Translations under genes and position numbers: made by a program
From: Adiantum capillus-veneris
Lineage: Eukaryota; Streptophyta; Polypodiopsida; Polypodiales; Pteridaceae
Assembly: GCA_014529385.2 (NCBI GenBank)
Contig: CM043946.1
Coordinates: 39,689,558 to 39,753,557, forward strand
DNA length: 64,000 nucleotides
Reading direction: 5' to 3'
Shown: piece after piece, positions 10,426-21,900 of the stretch
Layout of the letters: every line of letters begins with the position of its first letter
Position numbering within the stretch: the stretch's first letter is position 1
Notes under the pieces: generated by a model
Seen by the model: only the letters and a program-made list of their open reading frames with translations
Database searches by the model: none
What the model was told of the DNA's origin: nothing

Positions 10426-12362
10426 TCAAAACTCTTGCATAAGCTCAACCCATCTAGCCTTCCGGCCTCTGAGATCACCTTGATCACAGACATAGCGCAA
10501 GGAATGATGATCTGTCCATGCAACAAATGTAGAGCCATACAAGTAGTGCCGCCATCTCCTTAGGGCGTCGACTACGGCGTAAAGCTCCTTCTCATACGTT
10601 GGATAACGCATCTCAGCGTTAGAAAGTTTCTTACTTTCAAACACAAGAGGACGTCCATCCTGGTATAATGCCGCACCAATAGCATAATCACTAGCATCTG
10701 TTTCAACCACAAACGGTTTGCTAGGATCCACAATGTGTAATATTGGCGCAGTAATCACCAAGTGCTTTAGTGTCTGAAAGCTCTCGTCGAGACACACATT
10801 CCAGACAAGAGGGGGATTACCTTTACGATGAGGACCGGAAGTCTTCGGCCCTTTCACCCCTCCTTTTAAAATTTGCGTAAGCGGAGCAGCAACTTTAGAG
10901 TAATCCTTGATAAACTTGCGAAAGAATCCAGTAAAGCCTAAAAAAGACTTCACTTGGCGTACATTCTTCAGAATGGGCCACTTTCGCACTTTATCTAACT
11001 TTTCAGGGTCGACGCGAATTCCATCGCGAATAATGATGTGACTCAAGTACAGAAGCTCTTTCTTAAAGAATTCACACTTAGAAGCCTTAGCGTAAAGCTT
11101 CTCAGTTCTTAGTACTTCGAGAACAGTGCGTATATGCACTAGGTGCTCAGACAAACTTCGGCTGTAGATCAAGATATCATTGAGAAATACAACAACGAAG
11201 TTGCCTAAAAATGGTCTCAACAGATCATTCATCATCTACTGAAACGTAGCTGGAGCGTTGGTCAAACCAAAAGGCAAGACCAAAAACTCGAAGTGACCAT
11301 AACGTGTATGGAAGCCTGTCTTAGGAATCTCTTCCAGTTTGATTCGTATTTGATGATAGCCTGATCGCAGTTCTATCTTCGTAAAATACAACGCTGTCCA
11401 TGGAGCCGATCTATCAGATCGTCCATATGCGGGAGCAGATAGTTGTTCTTGACAGTGAGCTTATTCAACCCCTTATAATCCACGCAGAAGCGCATAGTGT
11501 TATCCTTCTTTCGAGAAAGTAGCACTGGCGCTCCCCACGGGGATTTGCTAGGCTGAACAAAACCCCTGTCGAGATAATCTTTCAGTTGTCGCTGAATCTC
11601 GTCCTCCTCGGTTTTACTAAACCGATAGGGTTGCTTTGAGAAGGGCTGACTACCAGCCACCAAGTCAATGCCATGACCTACTCCTCTCGAAGACGGCAAG
11701 CCAGGAGGTAGATCATCAAGAAAAACATCCTTGAAATCAGCAATGATTTCTCGGATAAGGTTGGATTCGTCGGAATCCCCAAGTTCAACTGAAGAACATG
11801 AAACATTTTTACGAAATTCAGTGACAGAAGTACCAAGCACTAATGAATCAAACCAAGTAGATGGTACACATTGATAAAAGTAAACATCAGAAGACTTTAT
11901 TTCTTTATACATTTCCAAAGCAGTAACAAATGGTATTGCAAAACCATTATTTACAGACTTCTGATTACAAAGCGACACAGATACATGAGGCATGTTTTGC
12001 TTAACAAAAACAAGAGAGTAATGTACATAGTCTATATACAATGAGTTTTGTTTATCATAAAACCATGGAATTCCTAAAATAACATGTGCTCTGTCCAGGC
12101 GCATGATATGGAAATCCAGGTTCTCTTTGTAATCAGCTAGCTCGAGCGACAAATCTGGAACCATCCGATTCCATACATCCGTATCCACGCCATGAGCCAT
12201 CTTCACGCTATACTCATGGTCACTGTCCCGCGTCCGCAGGCTCAGTTTCTGCACCAATTTTGCATCCACAAAATTGTGTGAGCTTCCATTATCAAGGAGT
12301 ACGGTCAAGTCGTGACCATTGATCTTCCCGAGGAAACGGAGAAGATTGTGCTTATCAAACAC
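10426..12362 (-). pseudogene. Gypsy protease, reverse transcriptase and RNase H, broken
   Basis: The protease shows [14 protein letters not shown], an Asp-Asn-Gly variant of the active site. RT shows [16 protein letters not shown] and [15 protein letters not shown] frameshift lies near 11395 and an in-frame TAG near 11237 (after ATFQ). The RT active site reads FLND at about 11176-11187 instead of YxDD, so the first catalytic Asp of the pair is lost. RNase H follows with ETDASDYAIGAALYQ and YEKELYAVV. An extra T near 10435 shifts the frame before the linker to integrase. The order and motifs are typical of gypsy pol. Confidence 0.9.
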
Positions 12363-12630
12363 TTTGGTGCTAAAAGTACAATTAGTGCATGGACTGTGCG
12401 CTAAATGATGGATTTCAACTTGAACAACATCAAAGTTACTTGAGATCTCGTGGATTTGAACTGAAGGACAGCCTTGCCGTTTTTGCGTCTTCTTCTACTT
12501 GGGGCAATCCTTAATTTGGTGACCCGTCTGGCCACTTCCGAAGCAAGCCCCTTTCTTCACTGCATCAGCAACTGAAGCATTACTGAAGCATTTCTGGCTT
12601 TCTTCTTCTCTTGAGAAGACCTCGGCGGTG

Positions 12631-12638
12631 ATTTGGAC
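12631..12638. repeat. Target-site duplication of MITE 1 (ATTTGGAC), left
   Basis: An exact 8-base match to 13312-13319 on the far side of the element. Confidence 0.9.
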
Positions 12639-13311
12639 CAAGGTTGTAAGGTACGTAGTATTCGATACGTGTTCGGTACGTACTGTACGTCGTACCGTAT
12701 GGATTGGGCCATAAGGTACGTAAAATTCGTAGTATATTTTTTAAAAGCTAAAAATACAAAGAATTTCAAATTTATATACAACCTATCTAGTTTAAAAACA
12801 CTGCACAATACTTAACCATAGCCACAACTTTCAAAAAACGCTTAAAATCACCCCACAAGTTAAGTAACCGCTAGATAACTCTGCAACACAATTAACGCAC
12901 ACTTCCAAGTTGAATACAAAACTTACAATCTTTCGCGAGGTCAGGACTCTAGAGTGCCTCCTTGCAGACTCCAAACACAAAGAGAGGGAGGGAGGGAGGG
13001 AGGGAGAAAGAACCTTATCGGTGGCGGCTAATCCTTCCTTGGTCTCTGTGCAGAGACTCTGTTCTACTCTCTGATTCTCTGTTGTGATAATAACCAGTAT
13101 AGGATAGGTGGACTTATTAAAGGCCTCGCCCACCTAATCTGACCACGGGGAATAGGCACTGTTGGCGATTTTTTTTTTCCAGAGGTTTATTTTTTCAAAA
13201 GGTTTTTTTTTTTTTTTTGGTACGTACGGAATCGTACGGTGCGTACGGATACCGTACGGACGTACCGTACGGTACGGAACCATACCGTATGTACGTACGG
13301 AAACAACCTTG
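12639..13311. mobile_element. hAT-type MITE 1 (673 bp) in gypsy gag
   Basis: Its ends are CAAGGTTGTAAGGTACG (left) and CAAGGTTGTTTCCGTACG (right, minus strand). The 8 bp duplication ATTTGGAC flanks it. Subterminal GTACGTAC/CGTACGGT motifs match those at the ends of the transposase-bearing hAT 2 (29121-32748). The interior holds a GGGA-type purine tract (about 12982-13006) and no transposase. It is probably a non-autonomous relative of hAT 2. Confidence 0.9.
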
Positions 13312-13319
13312 ATTTGGAC
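13312..13319. repeat. Target-site duplication of MITE 1, right
   Basis: ATTTGGAC, identical to 12631-12638. Confidence 0.9.
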
Positions 13320-14206
13320 TTATGCTGGAATGGGGGTCGCTTCCTCGAAGCACCCTCACCGGATTGATGGTCTACAGTTCTTTTCTTCTCATAATTCGCT
13401 CCATTTATCAAATGGAACGTTCTGGCCTTTGCCACTGCATCCTCAACATCGGTCGGGGCTTTATCCTTAATTAAGGCCCAACGGTAGTCCTCATGCAACC
13501 CCAACAGATACATGTGCACCGCATGCGTAGAATCCACCTTGCAGAAGGTGAGCGCCTCTTTGAAAGCTGTTGTATATTTATCAAAAGACAGAGTTTTCAT
13601 CGAAAGACTCTGCAATTTGGCGTAAGCTTTCAAAGGGTCCATTTTGGCGAAATCCCTCTTGAATTTCACACAAAAATCAGCCCACGTCGTAGGCTTCTCT
13701 GTCATGTCACGCCACCAGGTAAGCGCCTTATTGCGCAGATAGAGAGGAATCGTCTGAATCCTCCGTTCATCATGCTCCCCATGGAGATCAAAGTATGTGG
13801 TCCATTGGTGCAGCCAGTTATTTACGGCCAATTCCGTACACTCCTCTTCGCCTGAGAAATTTGTAGTTTTGTACGGAATTGTGGCAGTCAGACCACCCTG
13901 TGAACGCCCAAAAGCAGCAATCTGCATCCGCAATTGTTGGAGATGGGTTTCCCCCTCGGAAATACGCGCAGTCGTCGACTGAGCCATATTTTCGAGAGTA
14001 GAAAGTTGGGAACTGAGCCCCTGTACGACCCCTTCGAGAGAGGCCAAGCGAAGGTTCGTTTGAACATTCGCGTTTTCCAGAGCGGTAACACGCTGGTCGA
14101 AACTCTGGAAAGTGCTTGTAATCCATGTGTAGAGAGCATGCGTGAATGGAATTTGGATGTTACCTGGCGTGTCGTCAAGCTACACATCTGAGCTGGAAGA
14201 ATCCAT

Positions 14207-14823
14207 GGCGAAGTACGTGAAAAACTGGAATTTTCACGCGAAACTGGGCCTTTTTTGCACTTTTCGATCACGAAAAAGTGAAGTTCGAGGAGCTCCACGC
14301 GTCGGCGTGAGTGTCTGAACGCAAGCAGGTGATGGCGGGAGCGCGGGAGTGCGAGCAGACTTTCGAGAGGAGCAGGAGAACCAAATTGGAGTTTTCTATA
14401 AGCTCTGCAGGTTTGTGTAAGTGAGTTTTTAATAAATTGCAGGTTTCAGACCAATACTTTTCAAAAAAGTCAAAGTGTCCAGCCCCCCCCCCCCCCCCTC
14501 CCTTTTTTTAAATGACTCAAGTGACCTTGGCCATTTGAATAAAAGGCCAGCAAAATAGACAAGGCATCGTAAAAAAAAGTGGAATGCTGGCCTTCTGCAG
14601 ATGCCGTGTGGGCTAAAAGAGAGCGTCGCACGTGCGTTCCTGGGGTGCGCACACCCGTGCCACACACACGCGCGAGCGTGTGGTTGCCCGTGGCCAGCAC
14701 ACACAAGGGGCGCCAACTTGGAGCCAATATGGAGGGGCAGCCAGCGTGGAGGATACGCTCCCCTGCAAGTTTATACTGCGCAAGCTCCCCTGCAAGCTTA
14801 TACTGCGCAAGCAAAGAGAGAGG

Positions 14824-14882
<59 letters not shown>

Positions 14883-15202
14883 GCTTCGCACAGAGAGATT
14901 GAAAGAGTTACAATATGCTGAATTTTAATACAAAACCAGCAAATTAAGGGTAAATACACTGATTTTCGTGGAAAACCAGTAAATTCAATAAAAAATCCTT
15001 TGATTTTTAGCACTTCCCCCTTTTAAATCGCTGAATTTTATCAAAAATCAGCGAGCAGTCTATTAAATTTCACCTGCAAACATGCTCAAGAGAAGAAAAA
15101 TGATAATCAAATAACTATTTCATCAAAAATTGCATGAAACAAAGACTATCCGACTCGAACCTATCCGTAGGTGTGCACACAGTCCCTCGTGCAGCCAAGC
15201 CG
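14207..15202 (-). other. Leader region of nested gypsy
   Basis: Non-coding sequence between gag and the primer-binding site. It contains a C run (14483-14498), a (TC)n tract (14828-14880) and AT-rich sequence with repeated AAACCAG/AAATCAG words (14930-15060). A similar AT-rich leader appears at 23040-23290 in another gypsy remnant. Confidence 0.6.
14828..14880. repeat. (TC)n microsatellite
   Basis: About 26 perfect dinucleotide units. Confidence 0.97.
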
Positions 15203-15214
15203 GCTCTGATACCA
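15203..15214 (-). promoter_or_regulatory. Primer-binding site of nested gypsy
   Basis: On the minus strand TGGTATCAGAGC begins at the base next to the LTR end. It is complementary to the 3' end of plant initiator Met tRNA and primes minus-strand DNA synthesis. Confidence 0.92.
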
Positions 15215-15599
15215 TGAAACGAACGAGGAGAATGGATCTCCCGGCTACACAGACCGCCTACAGATGCGCGTCGGACGAACCACCCGACCATAGCCACCAT
15301 CCGGCAGCTCCCCCGTGCTAGGGCCAACGTCCGAGGATGTAGGCGTGCACCTGTAAGACCGAGCGTCACATACCACCCGGCCTCACCTCCTCGAGGTGAC
15401 CTCGCGCACTCCTAGCCTCACGTGCTAACCACTCGCCCTCTGCCAGTGGGGGTCGATCACTGTAAATGAGGCCTTGGCCTCCCTTTTATAATAATGGCCG
15501 GCCACACTGGCTGGGTTCACACTACGTCCGCCCGGACACTGGACGCTCATCCCGACGGCATCTGGGCTAGATCCCCTCTCCTGTGAGCGGGACATAACA
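15215..15599 (-). repeat. 5' LTR of nested gypsy (385 bp)
   Basis: On the minus strand it starts TGTTATGTCCCGC and ends CGTTTCA. It has a TATA box (minus TATAAAAG, 15483-15490) and is followed by the primer-binding site. The same LTR family occurs at 33757-34970. Confidence 0.93.
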
Positions 15600-15604
15600 G
15601 AGTT
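15600..15604. repeat. Right target-site duplication of nested gypsy
   Basis: GAGTT, identical to 8785-8789. Confidence 0.92.
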
Positions 15605-16199
15605 CTAACAGGGGAATTGGTTTCGCGCAAGTTTTGGGGTTGTTATGTTGCCGAAATTTGGTCAAATCAAGTGGTATCTAGTTGGATATAGACAAAGGAT
15701 TCCCATGACTCTACTTTGTAAATTACCCTCTCAAAGTATAAAGAAATACCGAAAGGGGCGCCAATTTTGGGGCCTACAGGTTGTCGGCCTCTGCTCGGGG
15801 CATTCTAGCTTCCGAGCCGTGTGTGCGCTTAAGTGTTAATTCCCGTCGTAGGTTTCCTTTGCACGTTCTCTCTGTGTGTGTCTAAAGTAAAGTAAAGAAT
15901 TTCGGGTGAAAGCCAAAGCCTACCCCCCCTTGGGCCGGTTTCACCGTCCCCTGCGCGTTTTCTCAGCCCACTGCCACTCCCCCCGCTGCCCTCGCCAGCC
16001 ACATCAGCTGCCCACCCCTTTCTCGCTGCCCGTCGCCAGCTCCGCCGCCTCCTGCTCGTCCCGCTGCCCCCCCCCCCCCCGCTTCATTGTATTTTATTTC
16101 TTTTCGACCTCTCCTGCTTGTCGAGCCTCGCCATTATCCTTGACGTGCTCGGTCCCGCAGGAGTTGACCTTTTCATCGACGTTTCTCCGCCTTCTCTTC

Positions 16200-17500
16200 A
16201 GAGTAGCAGACACAGATGGAGGCTCATGCTCTGCCATAGAGGAACTCCAATGAAGTCCCCTAGTCTGACCCCACTGAGCCCACCATTCGACTTGCTCTTT
16301 CATCGACAGAGCAAGCGAGCCTAGCCGCAGAGATAGAGCGCTTGCAGGGGACTTCTGTCATCTGCAAGATTCTTGGCACCAAACCTAGCAGAGGAGAGCT
16401 GCGTGATCTTCTCCAGGCCGCCTTCTCGCGGAGGTGGGCAAGATCTTGGACGTTCAGATCCTCGGACGAGGCTACTACCAGATCGAGTTTGAGACCTTCG
16501 AGATGGTGTCCAAGGTCATCGCCATGAGCCCTTTGACCATCCGAGCAGTTCGAGCCCACTTTCGACAGTGGAGACATGGTTTTGACCCTGCTTCAGATGT
16601 TTTGGTAGAGGAGGCAGACATTCCCATCTCCGCCTGCTTTCCTGGTTTGCGACGGGAGTACCTACCACGTTTATCCAGGATAGACTGAGTGATTGGGACT
16701 GTCTTGGAGACACCTCGAACGGCAGCCTCAGTAGCTGCCAAGGCGGCCGACATTCCTTGAGTTCGAGTTTTGGTTAGGGATACTCACACTCTCCCGAAGG
16801 TCATCCTTCTTCCTCGTGTGAGTGGGGGTTTGTTTAGACAGAGCGTGGAGTATTCGGGCCTCCCGAATCAGTGCTTCATTTGTCGACAGATGGGCCATCT
16901 CGCGAAGGCCTGTCCACGAACGAGGCCCTGACCTACACCACAGACCCAACCCTAGCCTACAAGGGCTGGTTAGTAGCCACAGGCAGAGACACAAAGGACA
17001 CAGACAGAGCCACCCTCCGAGCCTGGGGCTCCAGCGGAGGAGGGATGGCAGCATGTCCGCGGTCGATGACGGCAGAGGCCACAGCGACAACTTGGCACTC
17101 AGGGTGGTCCAGCGGCGCCTGTCCAACAGCAGTGGGTTCCCACAGGGAACCGATTCGGTCCTCTTGAGCAGGACGAGGTCCTTGCTCCAACCCCCACCTC
17201 AGCTTCACCCTCGACAGCCCCCCTCCCCCCGAGTTCCCCCCCTCCTCATCCCCCCCCCCCCCCCCCCCCGGCTTCTGCTCCCGCTGCCTCTCCTCCTCGC
17301 CCCTCTACCTCTGCCGATCCCTCTCGCCCCTCTTCTCCCCCACTCCCCCCTTCCCCCCCCACCCCTTGCTCGCACACCCCCCCTTCCGCTACAGTTCCTC
17401 AGTCGACCCAGGGGGCAGGGCCATCCTTGGCTGCTAGGAGATCTCTCGGCAGCGCCTTTGCCATGAGTCGCTTGGTGAGAGAGGGACAACCTTTCTTGCG
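16200..17500 (+). pseudogene. LINE 1 ORF1 (DUF4283-like region and zinc knuckle)
   Basis: Conserved-looking segments are LQGTSVICKILGTKPS and ILDVQILGRGYYQIEF, then FPGLRREYLPRL, which resemble the DUF4283 nucleic-acid-binding region of plant LINE ORF1. A CCHC knuckle, CFICRQMGHLAKAC, lies at 16872-16913. The segments sit in different frames, so frameshifts are present. A Pro-rich, C-rich stretch (17160-17400) with a 20-base C run follows the knuckle. Confidence 0.75.
17250..17269. repeat. Poly-C run in LINE 1
   Basis: Twenty consecutive C within a C-rich, Pro-coding stretch. Confidence 0.9.
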
Positions 17501-18135
17501 ACCCCCTCTACAGGTACAGACGTCTCCATTTGCAGCAGTCCTTGGAGGTCTGACGAGCTTCGACATTCGGCGTCGATGGGACTTCTTTGACTACGACTTT
17601 ACACGCTTTCTCGGCGATTCCTCTGCAGACCATGAGGCAATCTACTTCAGGGTTCATGTTCTGTTCCTTGCAGCTAGGGGGATAGAGGCCTTGGACTCGG
17701 CGGTTGGCTTCTCTTTTCCCCTCTGCGGTAGGGACCAGACTGAGTGGACACTCGATCAGTGTTGGAGTGGCTATAGACACTGGCCCTAGAGTTCTCTCAC
17801 CACATGGGGGACCTAGGAGTTATAGACATGCTTCAGACTCTGTGGCCGTTGGCCAAGTTTAATGTGACCATTCCAGATGCAGCAGGATGTAGACACATTG
17901 TGGTTCACTTCTTTGCTGATATGCTGTGCCTGCCATGCTATGTACACATCCATGAGGACTCCTGGAGAGAGGAGGTTGCTTTACGCATGGCTCGGTCTAC
18001 CTGGGCTTGGGCTCGACACTCTTTGCAGTCACGCTTATCTAGAGGACGCTCGGATGCGGATTACTCCCCGTCCAAGCCAGCCTCGAAGATAGCGCGTCTA
18101 GCTGCTGCGGCTGCATCTGTTCTCTCTCGCTCCCC

Positions 18136-18900
18136 ATGAGGATTGTCTCATGGAACGTGCAGGGATTAGGTGGGCCCCAGTTTCAGCGTCAGAGGGGTCG
18201 ATTGCGTCAGGAGCTTTAGCGTTGCCTTGTGGGAGGAGAGACCGATCTCCTTATGCTACAGGAGCATCATCTATGTGAGAGCCGCATTAGACGATGTGGT
18301 GAGCTCTTGCGTGGACGATATGATACTTTTTGATCAGCTGCTTTTGGACCTGGAGGCATCCAGGGTGGGGTATGTATGACTATTGCGGAGTCTCTACAGC
18401 AAGCCATTGTGGGCAGAGGGATTATTGTGCCAGGCAGGGCTGAATGGATCACTATGCAGGTTCAGGGTTGCCTTGTGGGCTTCCTGAACATATATGCGTC
18501 CAATGTGGCGAGTGCACGAGCAGAGTTTTGGTCACGGATTGTTGAGTCTCTGCCCAAGCAGAGCAGTGGTGCATTGGGGGTGATTTCAACATGTTGGAGG
18601 AACCTTCTGACAAGATTGGTGGTAGCAACGCTACTATGCAGGGAGTTGAGCTGGCAACTTGAGAGAGGTTTTGTATGACAGAGGGTTTTGGATGTGTGGC
18701 AGCACTCTAGCTTTGTGAGGCCCCTAGACAGGCTGGCCTTCTCTCGTTTGGACCGCAGAGTGGGAGGAGTGAATCTATTGTGGATAGATCGCTTATACAC
18801 TAATGACTTTCTCTGTGACTTGGGTGGGACAGTTGGCATTTTGGCAGGGACTTCCTTCTCGGACCATGCACTAGCGATCGTCACAGTGACAGATAGGTAG
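18136..18900 (+). pseudogene. LINE 1 APE-type endonuclease, broken
   Basis: It starts MRIVSWNVQGLGGPQ at 18136, the usual N-terminus of plant LINE endonucleases. GGDFNMLEEPSDKIGG near 18570-18615 and SDHALAI near 18865 are the catalytic D/N and DH motifs. In-frame stops and frameshifts separate these segments, so no active enzyme is expected. Confidence 0.85.
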
Positions 18901-18912
18901 AGGCGGGGGAGC

Positions 18913-21870
18913 ATGATGCTACGCATCCCTGAGAGGGTCTTGCTGGACTCTGCACTGAGAGAGAGAATGGAGGCTCTTTGGACAGAGAGCTTGGACATGC
19001 AAGATTCTCCTGTTGACAGAGTGGCCTCAGGACTAGCTCAGCTAAGTCGTTTCTTTCTCCAAGAGTCCTTGGCTCGCTTGACTGCAGCGAGAGAGGAGGA
19101 GCAGCGTCTCAGACGGGGCGTTGCTTCCTTGCAGAGGATGCAGGAGCAGCATTCAGACAGTCCTTGGTTGGAGGAGCAGTTACAGCAGGCTCGCCAGGAG
19201 CTTGTTAGCATGGAGGAGCGGCGCCATGAGTTTGCTTTCCATCGACAGGCATCTCAGTGAACGTAGGTGGGTGACAGAGTGACTGGTGCTTTCTTCGAGG
19301 CAGTGGGACCTCGGCATACGCATGCCAAGGTCAGTCAGTTGAGGAGGCCCGACGGGTCAGTTGCTGAGCCAGAGGACATGCGTGCAGTTGCTACTGACTT
19401 TTACCGTGAGTTACTATCTACAGAGCCTCAGTCAGAGCGTCAGGATGCATGCAGGGAGCAGGTGTGGGCACAGATGCCTTGCCTTGTGACTGAGGAGATG
19501 AGTCAGAGACTTGAGCTGCCACTTCAGCTTGAGGAGTTGCACACGGCTCGTAGTGCACTCCCCCGTAGTAGCTGTCCAGGTGAGGATGGCTTGACTCCTA
19601 GTTTTTTCTTGGAGTACTTGGACTTGCTTGGCCCAGATCTTTGTAGTGCTTTCTAGTACATCTTGCAAACAAGAGAGATGCATGACAACATGAGTGAGGG
19701 TCTGATCTACCTCATTCCCAAGGAGGGTGGCTCCTTGGATGAGATTAGACAGTGGTGCCCCATCACCATCCTCAACGCAGCCTACAAAATTCTTGCCAAG
19801 GCTCTGAGTTTGAGGATCTAGCTACTTCTAGAGAGCCTTATACATGGGACTCAGACTGGTTTTGTCAAGGAGCATAGTATCCTTGACAACATCTTTACTT
19901 TTTGGGAGGCTTTTGCCCTAGCGAGGCTCCGTGGTGAGGATCTGGTGATTCTTCTTCTCGATTTTGAGAAGGCCTACGACATAGTTGACTGGGACTTTTT
20001 GGAGGGCACACTACGTAGGATGTGCTTTTCAGATGCTTGGATCAGAGGGGTGTCAGCTTTGTACATACGAGCACACAGTCAGGTACTTTTGTCAGGAGGT
20101 AGAGGCGATCGTTTCATGCTCACACGTTCAGGCTCAGCACTTCCTATTCGGGGAAATGAGCTACTGGACGCTGAGTTTACTGACGACTCAGCCTTGTACT
20201 TGGATGGCCAGGAGGCCAATCTTCACAGGTGTGAGCAGGCTCTTGAGACCTTCTGTTGTGCATTTGGCGCACTGATCAACTGGAGAAAGACAGTGGCTTT
20301 CTTGGTTGGTAGTGCTCCTGTGCCCGATTGGATGCCAGGTGAGGGTTTCAGGTGGATTCCTCCAGGGACTGCAGTTCGGTACTAGGGCTGTCAGGTTGGT
20401 CTGGACTTGTCTTCCGAGAAGCAGATTGCTCCCCTCCTTCTGTCTATCAGGAGGAAGGTGTTACACTGGAGCTCAACATGACTTTCTTTGGCTGGCAGAG
20501 TAGTAGTGGCCAACCAGGTGTTGTTGGCGACTATGTGGTACATCACTTCTTGCTGGATCTTCTCGAATTCTTGTATCAGCCAGGTAGAGAGGCTGATCAG
20601 GAACTTCCTTTGGTCAGGACGTGACACTCAGATAGCCCGGGCCAAAGTGGCTTGGCAGGTCATCACTCTTCCTTGTTCACAAGGAGGGCTTGGAGGACTT
20701 CTTCCAGGTGAGGAGCCTTGGAAGGAGTTCTTGCTACAGCGGCTTCGTGCTAGGGTGCCTCAGGCGGGAGGCCCCTGGCGACCTTCGACCAGATGGATCT
20801 TCACAGAGATGCGCAGAGTTGGTTTGAGCAGGAGACTGGAGGACCGCTTCGCTGTGAGTGTGCTTCGATCTTGGGAGCATTTGCGGTGAGGCCTGGAGTA
20901 ACGACAGCCTACTTGCACGGAGGAGCGCCGACGACAACCCCTTGTTTGGAACCCCATGGTTAGCACTCAGCGAGGCCACTTGGTTGGTAGTGGGCCTCAT
21001 GTTTCCTGGGGTCCCATGGCAACGGGTCCAGCACGCTCTTTAGGTGACTGGTTAGAGTTTTCAGGCTTGTCAGAGGAGTTGCAGGGTTTCCAGGTCATGA
21101 GGGGTGCAGAGCATGTGCCAGGACATCTCAGAGGCAGTTCCAGCTGAGTGGCTCACACCTCTCGAGCCAGTAGCACCCAGGTGGATGGAAGCCTTCACAC
21201 GACTGGAGGTTCTCATCTCAGTTCGAGCCTGCTCAGAGACTGTTCCCTCCCTTTTTTTCGAGTTACAGGGTTAGGGACGCTTACAGCGAGTTGCAGTAGA
21301 GGCCCCGCAGGTGGCAGAGTGCTGTTTTCAAAGGATCCGAGTGGTGGGCATCGTGGGAGGACTTGTGTCATTGATCCTGACCCAACAGCTCTTGAGACTG
21401 GACTTTGGAGATTGTGGGCTTGGGAGTGCTGTCCACTGGCACGAGTACAACGGGATCCTGGAGAGTGGCGTTGGAGGGACCCTTTCTCTTTTGCAGACCA
21501 CCCAAGTGTCCCTTTCTTTCAGTACACTGTTCGACTGGGACGTCACATATTGGTAGCACAGAGAGAGGCTCTCCCCGCTGCAACACCTCATTGGCAGGAG
21601 GAGGGTCTCACAATTGAGTTCTTGGCAGCCTTTTGGGAGAGGTTGTGGGACTCCAGACAGCCGAGGCGAGTCACCTTGTTTCAGTGGCTCATCGCACACA
21701 GAGCTACAGCAATTGGGAGTTAGCTAGTGCATAGTGGTCTCTCGGCCGCATGTGCAGCTTGTGACCATCTTGTGGAGAGTCAGCGTCACTGTCTTTGGGA
21801 CTGTCCTTTGGCACAGCAGGTGTGGCTTCATGTTCTTCGGCTGATGCCTGCTCTTTCCACGGCTCGACAG
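18913..21870 (+). pseudogene. LINE 1 reverse transcriptase and C-terminal zinc region, broken
   Basis: RT motifs are ALPRSSCPGEDGL, LIYLIPKEGGS, VILLLDFEKAYDIVDWDFLE and FTDDS. The catalytic box reads FTDD (20176-20187) instead of YADD. The segment between LTRSG and the box is shorter than expected and lacks the RQGCPLSP motif, which suggests an internal deletion. The C-terminus has CAACDHLVESQRHCLWDCPLA (about 21745-21810), a zf-RVT pattern. Stops near 19656, 20385 and 21723 break the frame. Confidence 0.85.
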
Positions 21871-21900
21871 TACACTTGTGTTAGGTGCATCGAAATGAAT

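Larger units (their letters stand above)
12495..14206 (-). pseudogene. Gypsy gag, interrupted by a stop codon and a MITE
   Basis: The likely ATG is at 14206 (MDSSSSDV). An in-frame TAG comes at codon 9, and the frame then continues through a long helical region into the Retrotrans_gag core with VNNWLHQWTTYFDLHG and ALTWWRDMTEKPTTW. A hAT-type MITE (12639-13311) splits the gene. Beyond it is a zinc knuckle, CFGSGQTGHQIKDC, whose second Cys has become Ser, followed by TAG. A frame difference across the MITE suggests a further small indel, possibly the short ATGCTTCAGT duplication near 12570-12590. Confidence 0.85.
8790..15599 (-). mobile_element. Nested Ty3/gypsy retrotransposon (6.8 kb, minus strand)
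   Basis: On the minus strand the order is 5' LTR (15215-15599), initiator-Met primer site, leader, gag, protease, RT, RNase H, integrase and a truncated 3' LTR (8790-8968). The order PR-RT-RH-IN is that of Ty3/gypsy. Flanks carry GAGTT on both sides. The element carries a 673 bp MITE in gag, several stops and frameshifts, and a deletion at its 3' end that removes the chromodomain region, the polypurine tract and most of the 3' LTR. It is defective. Confidence 0.95.
7609..15943 (+). mobile_element. Right LTR (copy B) of the coding-poor LTR retrotransposon, split by a gypsy element
   Basis: Positions 7609-8789 and 15605-15943 make a second LTR matching copy A from 7647 onward. It begins TGTCTAGG right after a purine tract and ends GGTTTCA. 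The gypsy insertion at 8790-15599 interrupts it with a 5 bp target duplication. The TATA box is at 15737-15743. Confidence 0.82.
15944..21900 (+). mobile_element. LINE 1, decayed non-LTR retrotransposon
   Basis: It starts directly at the end of LTR copy B and carries, in order, ORF1 with a zinc knuckle, an APE-type endonuclease, reverse transcriptase and a zf-RVT-like C-terminus, all on the plus strand. This order is that of plant L1-type LINEs. No poly(A) tail is visible, so the 3' end is approximate. Reading frames are interrupted repeatedly. Confidence 0.85.

Noticed and set aside
14613-14921. Frames rich in Arg-Glu or Ser-Leu near 14.8 kb and similar frames at 40000, 44331 and 52043
   Set aside because: They are translations of (TC)n and (AC)n microsatellites.
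16822-17489. Long Pro- and Gly-rich frames on both strands
   Set aside because: They arise from C-rich sequence within LINE ORF1 and shift frame relative to the conserved segments.
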